Position numbers and translations under genes: made by a program. Shown piece after piece: positions 1-8,454 of a stretch of DNA of 64,000 bases. The DNA is taken from contig CAVWGP010000004.1 in the NCBI GenBank assembly GCA_963754645.1, forward strand, positions 62,001-126,000, given 5' to 3'. This DNA is from CAVWGP01 sp963754645 (lineage in GTDB: Bacteria > Pseudomonadota > Alphaproteobacteria > Bin65). How positions within the stretch are numbered: the stretch's first letter is position 1; each line of letters begins with the position of its first letter. The notes beneath the pieces were generated by a model, which saw nothing but the letters and a program-made list of their open reading frames with translations, had not been told where the DNA came from and searched no databases.

Positions 1-271
1 TGCCGCGTGCGCGAGGACCCGCGGCGCTTCGGTGTCGTTCGACATCGCCATTCGGGAGGACCTATTGGGTATTGGCTAGTTGCGCCGGCACAACGGGCAG
101 CGCGGCGAATTTCTAGAAAGATTCCAATGCAGCGTCAACCGTCGCTTGTTGACAAAATGACCCCGGGCTTCCCCCGTGGCCAACAGCGGCAGCGCTGGTT
201 TATCCTGGATCAAGGTATCGCGGTCGATAAAACTGCAACGATTGACACTGGGACCGGGAGACGAAACGCCG

Positions 272-650
272 ATGGCGCGATCCGTATTGGTTGTCGACGA
301 TGAGCCCAGCATATTGTTGGCGCTCGAATTCATGATGAAAAATGCCGGCTTCGAGGTGCGCACGGCGCGCGACGGCGAAGAGGCGCTGGCGGCTTTGGCC
401 GAAAAAACGCCCGACCTCATGCTGCTCGACGTGATGATGCCGCCGCCCGATGGCTACGACATTTGCCAGCGCGTGCGCGCCAACCCGGCCTGGAAACAGG
501 TTCGAAATCATCATGCTGACGGCGCGCGGCCGCGATGTGGAACGCGAGAAAGGGCTCGCCATGGGCGCCGATGACTACGTCACCAAACCGTTCTCGACGC
601 GCAGCCTGATGGCAAAGGTGCGGACTATTCTCAAGGTCGATCAGGCCTAG
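272..650 (+). CDS. single-domain response regulator (frameshifted as sequenced)
   Basis: A CheY-like receiver of about 126 residues once one base is removed. The first frame, starting at the ATG at 272 after a purine-rich GGGAG, carries the acidic pair D9-D10 and the phospho-acceptor D53 in LMLLDVMMP. The frame then changes near 501-502 (GGTTCG; dropping one T restores it) and continues with IIMLTARGRD and YVTKPF, the conserved Thr and Lys regions. The stop is at 648-650 and no DNA-binding domain follows. The next gene starts 8 nt later, so the two are probably cotranscribed. The CrbS-type kinase two genes downstream is a candidate partner; known CrbR partners are LuxR-type with an HTH, which this protein lacks. 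The frameshift is probably a sequencing error, because both halves are perfectly conserved. Confidence 0.8.
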
Positions 651-657
651 GCGCGGC

Positions 658-2781
658 ATGGCGACGGCGGCGCGCAAGCGGCGGCTGACGCGGAGTCCGG
701 ACCGAATAGCCGCCTTGATCTTCGGGGCGCTCATCGTGGCCGCCATCGCTGCCGTTGCCGCCGCGTATTCGCTGGGCGAAGCCGCCGGACAAACGGCGCT
801 CGATCGGACCCGCCTGTGGAGCGGCCTCGGCTTCGCGCTGTTGCTCATACTGGGCGCCGGCTGGCTCGCAATCCGCCATTTCCTGTTGCGGCCGATCGCG
901 CGCATCGGCCGCGAGCTTGAGCTTGCCGCGCAGCTCGGCGGCGCCCGCAATGCCCCAGCCGCCGAGCTGCCGGAGCTCGGCGCTGTCAGCGATGGCGGCG
1001 CGCTGCTGATCGAGCGCTACCGCGGCTTGCGCCGCGAGCTTGCCGCCGCCGGCGAAGAAGCGGCGGCGCGCCTCGATGCCGAGAAGCGGCGCCTCGAAGC
1101 GATCTTACTCGACCTGAACGAAGGCGTGCTGGTGTGCAATTTGGATCACCAGATTCTGCTCTACAATCGCGCCGCGGCGCGCATTATGGGGGCTTCGAGC
1201 GATATCGGGCTGGGCCGCAGTCTGTTCGGATTCGTCACGCGCGAGCCGGTGCTACACACGCTCGAACTGCTCGCCGCACAGGCCGCCGGGCCCGATGGAA
1301 CTGCCGAAGATAGCACCGCAGCATTCGTCGTCGGCACGATCGACGCCAGGCGCCTGATGCGCGGCCGCATCGGATTGATCCTCGGCGCGGCTGGCACGCG
1401 CGACGGCTACGTTCTCAGCCTCGCCGATGCCAGCGCCGAAATCGGCGACTTGGCGGAACGCGAAGCCCTGCTCCGCGCGGCGACCGAGGGCCTGCGCGGG
1501 CCCGTGGCGAATATCCGGGCCGGCGCGGAATTGCTTGAGACGATCGGGTCGCAAGACACCGCCGCGCGCGCCGCGTTCGACGCCGCGCTCGTCACTGAGA
1601 GCACCAAGCTCAGCGAGCGTCTTGAGGCCCTCTCAGGACAATATCGCGCGCTGAGCGGCGGGCCTTGGCCGGTGGAGGACTTCTATTCGGCCGACCTCAT
1701 CGGCTGCGCGGCTCGGCACCTTAAGGACGGTAGCGGCCTCGTCCTCACCATGATCGGCATTCCCTTGTGGATGCGGGGCGACAGCCATGCGTTGCTGCTG
1801 TTGCTGGAAAGGATTGCCGAGCGGGTCGCCGCATCGGCCGGGCTCCGGACGCTCGATGTCGAGCCGTTGCTGGCCGACCGGCGCGTTTATCTCGAGCTGC
1901 GCTGGCCGGGCCCAGCGATCGGCGCGGGCGAGATCGAATCCTGGCTTGATGCGCCGCTGCCCGGCGCACTCGGCGGCGCGAACTTGCGCCAAGTGCTGGA
2001 GCGGCACGGCAGCGAGGCCTGGAGCTTTGCCGACGGCGCCGAAGCCGTCTTGCGCTTTCCCGTGCCGGCGCCGCATCGGCCGCAATTTCAGTCGCGCCGC
2101 AGCGCGCTTCCCGCGCGACCCGAATTTTACGATTTCGATCTCATGGCGCGGAGCCGCGACGCGCCGGGCATGGATCGTCCGCTATCGGCGCTCGACTACG
2201 TCGTGTTCGACACGGAAACGACCGGTCTCGATCCCGATGGCGGCGACGAGATCGTATCGATCGGCGCGGTCCGCATCGTCAACCTTCGGTTGCTGACTGG
2301 CGAGACCTTCGAGCGTATCGTCAATCCCGGCCGGTCGATCCCGCCGGCATCAACCGTGTTTCACGGCATCACCGATACGATGGTCGTCGGGCGCCCGCCG
2401 ATCGTTGTCGTTCTCCCGCAATTCCAGCGCTTCGCGCAAAATTCGGTCCTTGTCGCGCACAATGCCGCGTTCGATATGCGCTTCCTGCTGAAACACGAAG
2501 CGGAGGCGGGCCTCCGCTTCGACAACCCGGTCCTCGATACGCTGCTGCTCGCCGGCGCCGTGCTCGACGACATGCCGGAGCATTCGCTCAACTCGGTCGC
2601 CAAGCGGCTCGGGGTCGAAATCCTGCAGCGCCATAGCGCGCTCGGCGACGCCATGGCGACGGCCGCGCTGTTCCTGCATCTCGTCGAACTGCTCGGCGCG
2701 CGCGGCATCACGACGCTGGGACAGGCTCGCAGCGCGGCCGGCGGCATTGCGGCGTTGCGAAAGCGTCGCATGCCGGCCTAA
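658..2781 (+). CDS. membrane PAS/degenerate histidine kinase fused to a DnaQ-like 3'-5' exonuclease
   Basis: A 707-residue protein. Two N-terminal membrane segments (about 18-38 and 60-77) are followed by a HAMP-like stretch and a PAS-like domain (about 145-260). A DHp-like helix follows, in which the usual H-E-L-R-x-P reads E277-G-L-R-G-P, so the phospho-acceptor His is missing. The next part resembles a kinase ATPase domain without recognisable N or G boxes. From about residue 512 comes a DEDDh exonuclease: D518-T-E520 in FDTETTG, then VAHNAAFD and a C-terminal H-S-A-L-G-D. PAS/exonuclease proteins are known next to acetate-permease and CBS-DUF294 genes in proteobacteria, and that context is present here. 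The role of the nuclease is unknown. It lies between the receiver gene and a small membrane gene, all on one strand. Confidence 0.82.
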   Translation: MATAARKRRLTRSPDRIAALIFGALIVAAIAAVAAAYSLGEAAGQTALDRTRLWSGLGFALLLILGAGWLAIRHFLLRPIARIGRELELAAQLGGARNAPAAELPELGAVSDGGALLIERYRGLRRELAAAGEEAAARLDAEKRRLEAILLDLNEGVLVCNLDHQILLYNRAAARIMGASSDIGLGRSLFGFVTREPVLHTLELLAAQAAGPDGTAEDSTAAFVVGTIDARRLMRGRIGLILGAAGTRDGYVLSLADASAEIGDLAEREALLRAATEGLRGPVANIRAGAELLETIGSQDTAARAAFDAALVTESTKLSERLEALSGQYRALSGGPWPVEDFYSADLIGCAARHLKDGSGLVLTMIGIPLWMRGDSHALLLLLERIAERVAASAGLRTLDVEPLLADRRVYLELRWPGPAIGAGEIESWLDAPLPGALGGANLRQVLERHGSEAWSFADGAEAVLRFPVPAPHRPQFQSRRSALPARPEFYDFDLMARSRDAPGMDRPLSALDYVVFDTETTGLDPDGGDEIVSIGAVRIVNLRLLTGETFERIVNPGRSIPPASTVFHGITDTMVVGRPPIVVVLPQFQRFAQNSVLVAHNAAFDMRFLLKHEAEAGLRFDNPVLDTLLLAGAVLDDMPEHSLNSVAKRLGVEILQRHSALGDAMATAALFLHLVELLGARGITTLGQARSAAGGIAALRKRRMPA

Positions 2782-2818
2782 GATCGCAGGCACTCGGAGC
2801 GGGCGGGACAACAAAAAT

Positions 2819-3091
2819 ATGCGGCGGCCAAGCAGGATCGCGGAGCGGCTCGTCGGGCTTTTCCTGATCGGCGCGGTCGGTTTTACGCCGCCCGTGCTCT
2901 TGCTGTTCGGCGTGCCGATTTTCTTGGCCGGTATACCGCTATTCTACGTGTACCTCTTCGGCCTCTGGATTGCGCTGGTCGCGCTGGCCGCCTTGGTCGT
3001 GGCAAGGCTGCCCGACGAGGTCGATGACGGCACCGACGGCGACGCTGCGGCTATCGGCGGCAAGGCGCCGCAACCGACGGATGGACGCTGA
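2819..3091 (+). CDS. small two-segment membrane protein upstream of the symporter-kinase
   Basis: 90 residues with two hydrophobic segments (about 15-35 and 40-66) and a short acidic cytoplasmic tail. I chose the ATG at 2819; longer in-frame versions would run into the 3' end of the preceding exonuclease gene. Its stop overlaps the ATG of the following kinase gene (TGATG at 3089-3093), indicating translational coupling. I recognise no family by name. Small membrane subunits often accompany sodium:solute symporters, and the coupling suggests an accessory role for the symporter-kinase; that is inference. Confidence 0.72.
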   Translation: MRRPSRIAERLVGLFLIGAVGFTPPVLLLFGVPIFLAGIPLFYVYLFGLWIALVALAALVVARLPDEVDDGTDGDAAAIGGKAPQPTDGR

Positions 3092-5844
3092 TGGCCGGTT
3101 GGATCGTCGCGACAGCCGCGGTCGCTTATCTATGCCTGTTGTTCGCGATCGCGTACTACGGCGACCGGCGCGCGGATCGGGGCCGCAGCCTGATCCGCAA
3201 TCCCGTCTTTTACGCGTTGTCGATCGCCGTCTACTGCACGTCCTGGACGTTCTATGGCAGCGTGGGGCGGGCGGCGGGCACCGGCGCGGAATTTCTGCCG
3301 ATCTATCTTGGGCCGACGCTGGTTTTCCTGATCGGCTGGTTCGTGCTGCGCAAGATGATCCGCATCAGCAAGGCCAATCGAATCACGTCGATCGCCGATT
3401 TCATCGCCGCCCGCCACGGCAAGAGCCAGCTTCTTGCCGGCCTTGTCACCGTGGTCGCCGTTGTCGGCATCCTGCCCTACATATCGTTGCAGTTGAAGGC
3501 GGTGTCGGAAAGTTTCCGCGTGCTCCTCGCCTATCCGGCCGTGGCGCCGCGCGGGCTTGCTGATTCGTTTCCGTTGCTGCTCGACGAAGCGCTGCTGGTG
3601 GCGCTGTTGATGGGCGTTTTTTCGATTCTGTTCGGCACGCGCCATATCGACGCCAGCGAGCATCACCAAGGCATGGTGGCGGCGATCGCCTTCGAATCGG
3701 TCGTCAAGCTTCTTGCCTTCGTCGCCGTTGGCGCGTTCGTGACATTCGGAATCTTCGGCGGCCCATCCGACTTGTTCGCCAAGGCGTTGGCCGATCCCGA
3801 ACTTGCGCGCCACTTCACCTTGGGCGCCGAGTCCGGAACATCCTGGGTCATGCTGACGATGCTGGCGATGACGGCCATCGTCTGCCTGCCGCGGCAGTTC
3901 CAAGTCACTGTCGTCGAAAATCTCGAAGAGCGCGATCTCAAGAAGGCGATCTGGCTGTTTCCGGCCTATCTGATTGCGATCAATATTTTTGTGCTGCCGA
4001 TTGCCTTGGCCGGGCTGCTGCATTTCCCGGCGGGCTCGGTGTCGCCGGATACGTTTGTCCTGGCATTGCCGATCGCCGAACAGCAGCCATGGCTGGCGCT
4101 CTTTGTCTTTCTCGGCGGACTTTCGGCGGCGACGGGCATGGTCATCGTCGAGACCATCGCGCTCAGCACCATGGTGTGCAACGATCTGGTGATGCCGGTG
4201 CTGCTGCGCGTGCGCTGGCTGAAGCTGACCGAGCGCGGCGACCTGACGCGCCTGCTGCTCGGCATCCGGCGCGGCGCTATTATCGGCGTCGTCATTCTCG
4301 GCTACTTCTATTTCCGCGTGATCGGCGAAAGCTACACGTTGGTCACGATCGGGCTTGTGTCCTTCGTGGCGGCGGCGCAATTCGCGCCGGCGATGATCGG
4401 CGGCATGTATTGGAAGGGCGGCACGCGGATCGGCGCGCTCGCCGGCCTGAGTTCTGGCTTCGTCGTCTGGGCCTATACGCTGCTGATCCCGTCGCTGGCG
4501 CGGTCCGGCTGGCTGCCGGCGGGGTTCATCGAAGAGGGGCTGTTCGGCTTGGCTTTCCTCAAGCCCTACAGCCTGTTCGGGCTGACCGGGTTCGATCAAA
4601 TCGGCCATGCCACGTTCTGGAGCCTGTTGATCAACAGCGCCGCCTATGTCGGGGTCTCGATGATGACGCGGCAGGACGCGATCGAGCGGATACAGGCGGC
4701 GCAGTTCGTCGACGTGTTCCGGCAGCGCGGCGCGGGACGGGACAATGCGCTGTGGCAGGGCACCGCGACGCTGTCCGAGCTGCGCGATCTGGTGGCGCGC
4801 TTCGTCGGGGCCGAGCGCACCCGGCTGGCATTTCGCGACTATGCCCGCGCGCGCAACGTCGATCTCGACCGCGTGCGCGAGGCCGATGCCGATCTGGTGA
4901 ATTTCGCCGAGCGGATTCTCGCCGGCGCCATCGGCGCCGCGTCGGCGCGCGTCATGGTTGCGTCGGTGACGCGCGGCGAGATGGTCGGCATCGAAGAAGT
5001 GATGCGCATCCTCGACGAGGCTTCGCAAATCCTTCGGTACAGCCGGCAGCTCGAGATCAAGTCGCAGCAGCTCGAGTCGGCGACGCGCGAATTGCGCGAG
5101 GCCAATCTCCGGCTCCAGGAACTCGACCGTCTCAAGGACGATTTCCTATCCACCATCAGCCACGAGTTGCGGACGCCGCTGACCTCGATCCGCAGCTTCT
5201 CCGAGATCGTGCTCGACAACCCCGAGCTGGACCCGGCCCAGCGCGAAAATTTCCTCGGCATCATCGCGCGCGAGGCCGAGCGGCTGACGCGGCTGATCAA
5301 CCAACTGCTCGATCTCGCCAAGCTCGAGGCCGGGCGGCTCGATTGGCAGATGGCGGATTTCGATCCCGGGCCCGTCATTCAGGACGCGATCGCGGTGGCG
5401 CAGGGCTTCGTCGGAGAACGAAAAATCGAGCTGTCCGCCGACGTCCCCAGGGACTTGCCTTTCGTGCGCGCCGACAAGGACCGGCTCACGCAAGTCTTCA
5501 TCAATCTGCTCTCGAACGGGGTCAAGTTCAGCGACACCGAAAACGGCAAGATCTGGGTCCGGGCGCGGGCTGACGGCGACTACCTAGAGGTTTCGGTCCG
5601 CGACAATGGCGCGGGAATCGCGCCGGAATGGCAAGAACGGATCTTCGATAAGTTCATCCAAGTGAAAAAGCGCGACGACAACAAGCCCGAAGGCACCGGC
5701 CTGGGACTGCCGATCTGCCGTCAGATCATCGAGTTCTTCGGCGGAAGAATTTGGGTCGATAGCCGGCCCGGCCAGGGCGCCACATTCGCCTTTACCGTGC
5801 CGCTGTCGCGCGCCATCACCCGGCGGCTGGTGGCTGCGGCTTAG
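3091..5844 (+). CDS. CrbS-type hybrid sodium:solute symporter / sensor histidine kinase
   Basis: 917 residues. The first ~540 form an SSS-family permease with about 13 membrane segments. A linker and a predicted coiled coil (about residues 650-685) lead into a complete kinase: DHp with H691 in STISHELRTP, N box NLLSNGVKFS, G1 DNGAGIAPEW and G2 GTGLGLPI. This is the CrbS architecture, in which a transporter-like module is coupled to autophosphorylation and controls acetyl-CoA synthetase and acetate uptake in gammaproteobacteria. The ligand here is unproven. Its natural output is likely the receiver protein at 272-650, and the SSS permease at 8455-10338 is a likely target. It ends 3 nt from the convergent DUF294 gene. 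Confidence 0.9.
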   Translation: MAGWIVATAAVAYLCLLFAIAYYGDRRADRGRSLIRNPVFYALSIAVYCTSWTFYGSVGRAAGTGAEFLPIYLGPTLVFLIGWFVLRKMIRISKANRITSIADFIAARHGKSQLLAGLVTVVAVVGILPYISLQLKAVSESFRVLLAYPAVAPRGLADSFPLLLDEALLVALLMGVFSILFGTRHIDASEHHQGMVAAIAFESVVKLLAFVAVGAFVTFGIFGGPSDLFAKALADPELARHFTLGAESGTSWVMLTMLAMTAIVCLPRQFQVTVVENLEERDLKKAIWLFPAYLIAINIFVLPIALAGLLHFPAGSVSPDTFVLALPIAEQQPWLALFVFLGGLSAATGMVIVETIALSTMVCNDLVMPVLLRVRWLKLTERGDLTRLLLGIRRGAIIGVVILGYFYFRVIGESYTLVTIGLVSFVAAAQFAPAMIGGMYWKGGTRIGALAGLSSGFVVWAYTLLIPSLARSGWLPAGFIEEGLFGLAFLKPYSLFGLTGFDQIGHATFWSLLINSAAYVGVSMMTRQDAIERIQAAQFVDVFRQRGAGRDNALWQGTATLSELRDLVARFVGAERTRLAFRDYARARNVDLDRVREADADLVNFAERILAGAIGAASARVMVASVTRGEMVGIEEVMRILDEASQILRYSRQLEIKSQQLESATRELREANLRLQELDRLKDDFLSTISHELRTPLTSIRSFSEIVLDNPELDPAQRENFLGIIAREAERLTRLINQLLDLAKLEAGRLDWQMADFDPGPVIQDAIAVAQGFVGERKIELSADVPRDLPFVRADKDRLTQVFINLLSNGVKFSDTENGKIWVRARADGDYLEVSVRDNGAGIAPEWQERIFDKFIQVKKRDDNKPEGTGLGLPICRQIIEFFGGRIWVDSRPGQGATFAFTVPLSRAITRRLVAAA

Positions 5845-5847
5845 CCG

Positions 5848-7299
5848 TTACACCGCGCGGCCGCCGATTTCGACCGCGACACGCTCGCGCAACGCCTCGA
5901 TCGAGCGGAACGAGTCGATCAGCCGCCGCCGGTCCCAGCGCGAGAGCGCGCGCAACGGGACGAAATTGCCGACCGCGTGGCCTGCCTTGAAGTCATTGAG
6001 CTGCTGGCGCAGCAAAATGCGCGTCAGGTTGGCGAACGCGCCGGCAAGATCGTCGCGCTCATCCGGACCGACAATACCGCGCGCGGCCAACGCCGCGATG
6101 CGGCCCGCCGTCGAGCTTTCGCCGACGCGATGTTTGAGGCCGAGCAGGCGAACCGCGTCAACCAATGGCAGAGTGCCGCGATATTTCACATTGACCATGC
6201 CGCGCTGCTCCGTGTCGCCGCGAATCCGGCCGAACCAGCCGAGCGCGGTCGTGTGATTGGCCTGCAAATCGTGGATATCGCGCAAGAACCCCGCGTTTTC
6301 GGCGACAAGCGGCGTGACATGAGCGCGCAACTCGGCGGCATAGGCGGCTTCGCCCGCCGCCGGCGCGAAGTCGAAAAAAATATCCGCGTATCGGGCGGCG
6401 GGGCCGAGGCGTTGGCGGAACCAAATCGCGGTTTGCTCGCGCCACTGCGCGCGGGTTTTGCGCCACAGCGGATTGGTCGCCATCACATTTCCCTTGCACA
6501 GGGGAAAGCCGATGGCGGCAAGCGACAAGGTCAGCCGCTCGGCGAAGGCGACGAACCACGCATCGATCGCAAGGTGAGCGTCGTCGGGATACTCATCGAT
6601 GACGATGCCGTTGTCTTGATCCGGATAAAGAAAATTTTCGCCGCGCCCGCCCGAACCCATGACGATGAGGCAGTACTTGGCCGGCGGATCGCCCCAGCCG
6701 GCCTCGCGCATGGCGGCCTCCGCCAAGCCGGCAATGCGGGCATGGATGTCGCGGTTGATGTCGGACAGCAGCGCCTGGATTTCGGGCGCCGGGAGCGTTT
6801 CCTCGAAAAGCGCGTCGGCCAGGGCCACTTGCGCTTTCTTGACTTCCTTAAGGCCGTCGAGCGTGGCCTCGTGGGTCAATTCGTCGATCAGGGCCACCAT
6901 GCCGGCGATCGCGCCGGCATAGGCGCGGTGAAGGTCGAGCACGCCCAGGATGCGGCCATCGTCGCCGGTCATCGGCATATGGCGCAGGCGCCGACGCCGC
7001 ATGCGGGCGATCGCGTGAAAAACATAGTCTTCGGCTTGAATCGTTTCGACCGGCGCCGTCATGACCGTCGCGATCGGGGTCTCGGGCGCGAGCTTGAACG
7101 CGATGCGGCGCACCACGTCCTGCTCGGTGACGATGCCGAGCGGCCGGCCGCCGGCGTCGACGACGAGCGCCGCCGAGGCCCGTTCGGCCGCCATCGCCTC
7201 GATCGTCTCGCGGCAGGACGCGGTGTGCGGAACCCGCGCCAGCGGCGCCAATGGTTCCTGGTTGGCGCGACGGCGGAAGATGGCGGCGAGCGAGTGCAT
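5848..7299 (-). CDS. CBS-domain putative nucleotidyltransferase (DUF294)
   Basis: 483 residues. The N-terminal third holds a CBS pair (about 15-130, including GRPLGIVTEQDVVRR and DGRILGVLDLH). A DUF294 nucleotidyltransferase-like domain follows with the GSGGRGE motif and DQDNGIV, where the acidic residues correspond to the metal site of GlnE/GlnD-type enzymes, and then the DUF294 C-terminal helical domain. The family is typically found beside SSS acetate-type permeases and DnaQ-like exonucleases, as here, and is thought to be regulatory; its substrate is not known. It is the second gene of a minus-strand pair with the gene at 7336-7959. Confidence 0.88.
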   Translation of the reverse strand: MHSLAAIFRRRANQEPLAPLARVPHTASCRETIEAMAAERASAALVVDAGGRPLGIVTEQDVVRRIAFKLAPETPIATVMTAPVETIQAEDYVFHAIARMRRRRLRHMPMTGDDGRILGVLDLHRAYAGAIAGMVALIDELTHEATLDGLKEVKKAQVALADALFEETLPAPEIQALLSDINRDIHARIAGLAEAAMREAGWGDPPAKYCLIVMGSGGRGENFLYPDQDNGIVIDEYPDDAHLAIDAWFVAFAERLTLSLAAIGFPLCKGNVMATNPLWRKTRAQWREQTAIWFRQRLGPAARYADIFFDFAPAAGEAAYAAELRAHVTPLVAENAGFLRDIHDLQANHTTALGWFGRIRGDTEQRGMVNVKYRGTLPLVDAVRLLGLKHRVGESSTAGRIAALAARGIVGPDERDDLAGAFANLTRILLRQQLNDFKAGHAVGNFVPLRALSRWDRRRLIDSFRSIEALRERVAVEIGGRAV

Positions 7300-7335
7300 G
7301 GCGTTGCCTCGTCCGTCTCTAGATCCGCCGCCCGG

Positions 7336-7959
7336 CTAGGAGGCGGTCGTGGCGTCTGGGGCCATGTCCGCAACGATTTGATCGACAGCCATTCGCCGAT
7401 CTAGCACCTGGTATCGCGCCATCAGCATGAAACGAACGCTCGCGATGACCGAATCGCGGTCCGGGCGGCGCAGTCGTTCGTGGATTGGCAGTACGTCGTA
7501 CAGCCGCCGACCGGATACTTCGGCAATCTCGGCCGATCCCCGGGGCGCCGAAAGCTGGGCAGCGGCCAGCCGCCGTTCCAACACGGTAACGGCTGCGTCG
7601 AGGTTGACGTGGGACATCAGTGCCGGTTCGGCGGCAATCGAGCGGCGGTACATCTGACACAAGGCAGCGGCCACACGCGCCGCGCGACCGCCCGCAGCGG
7701 CTCGCAATCGTCCTTCGGCGACGACGACGAGGTCGGCCAATACGGCGACAATCGTCTCGGCGCAGGCGTGATCGTAGGCCGTCTTGAACGGCGCTTCGCG
7801 CATCAATTCGTTCATCGGCAACTGGGTCCGGGCGTGGCAATAGCCGATCAGGCATTTCTGCCCGATCAAATTCGCTTCGCGCATCAAGGCCGGGCAAAGC
7901 TCGGCAAGCGATGTGATCGCCGACGGCCGCAATCGCTCTCTGACCCATTGTATCAGCAT
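7336..7959 (-). CDS. hypothetical protein, first gene of the DUF294 pair
   Basis: 207 residues, mostly helical, without signal peptide or membrane segments. I do not recognise a domain. It begins at the ATG at 7959 and ends 36 nt before the DUF294 start, so the two probably share a transcript from the 7960-8178 intergenic region. Codon use matches the neighbours, and the frame is fully open with a plausible hydrophobic pattern, so I regard it as real. Its position between the sensor genes and the symporter genes suggests a role in the same system, but nothing in the sequence shows what it does. Confidence 0.7.
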   Translation of the reverse strand: MLIQWVRERLRPSAITSLAELCPALMREANLIGQKCLIGYCHARTQLPMNELMREAPFKTAYDHACAETIVAVLADLVVVAEGRLRAAAGGRAARVAAALCQMYRRSIAAEPALMSHVNLDAAVTVLERRLAAAQLSAPRGSAEIAEVSGRRLYDVLPIHERLRRPDRDSVIASVRFMLMARYQVLDRRMAVDQIVADMAPDATTAS

Positions 7960-8076
7960 ATGTTTTCTCTAATTTGTATGCGCCGAGAAGGCGACTCCCG
8001 CGCCGCTGCCGCCGGTCTATTTGTCGCAGTTCAACTGTCGCGGCCTGACCGAATGTCGCAGTCCCTAGGCAGCCTC

Positions 8077-8089
8077 ATTCTGGCAGAAT
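8077..8089. promoter_or_regulatory. perfect 6+1+6 palindrome in the divergent intergenic region
   Basis: ATTCTG-G-CAGAAT lies between the divergent genes at 7959 (minus) and 8179 (plus), 90 nt upstream of the DUF4212 start. The surrounding 200 nt is less GC-rich than the genes. A symmetrical operator for a dimeric regulator of the symporter operon is possible. No clear sigma-70 -35/-10 pair could be assigned, so this is a candidate only. Confidence 0.3.
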
Positions 8090-8178
8090 GTTATGAATAA
8101 TGGTATGAAAGCGTAAGAAAAATACGATTGTGTCGTCGGTCGTCAAACCGGAACCCACACTCGCAACGGGGGAAACAA

Positions 8179-8445
8179 ATGACTGAGATCAAACGAGAAG
8201 TACGCGAGGCTCATTGGCGCAGGACCTCACGGCTGATGTGGACCATCATGTTCTTGTGGTTCGTCTTTAGCTTCGGCATCCATTTTTTCGCGCGCCCGCT
8301 CAATGGAATCGTCATTTTCGGCTTCCCGCTTGGCTTCTACATGGCCGCGCAGGGATCGCTAATCGCTTTTGTCGTGCTTTGTTTCTGGAACGCCGTTGCG
8401 CAGAACAAGATCGACAAGGAGTTCGGCGTAGCCGACGACGAATAG
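8179..8445 (+). CDS. DUF4212 small subunit of a sodium:solute symporter
   Basis: 88 residues with two membrane segments (about 20-40 and 48-72). The ATG at 8179 follows a strong GGGGGAAA ribosome site; upstream in-frame starts lack one. DUF4212 proteins are the small partners encoded directly upstream of acetate-type SSS permeases, and here the permease starts 9 nt after the stop behind its own AGGAG. The N-terminus contains the family-typical HWRRTSRLM. It is probably the first gene of the two-gene transport operon. Confidence 0.92.
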   Translation: MTEIKREVREAHWRRTSRLMWTIMFLWFVFSFGIHFFARPLNGIVIFGFPLGFYMAAQGSLIAFVVLCFWNAVAQNKIDKEFGVADDE

Positions 8446-8454
8446 GAGCGGAAC

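Noticed and set aside
2..79. Possible C-terminal end of an upstream plus-strand gene (frame ending in REDLLGIG and a stop at 77-79)
   Set aside because: Only about 25 residues, no recognisable motif, and two other frames are also open at the window edge.
3130..5028. Long open frame antisense to the symporter-kinase gene
   Set aside because: His/Gln/Arg-rich composition typical of antisense frames in GC-rich DNA; the sense frame has full family motifs.
8081..8096. Sigma-54 promoter (TGGCAG...TTATG)
   Set aside because: The -12 element does not match TTGC and the spacing is imperfect; the stretch is better explained as part of a palindrome.
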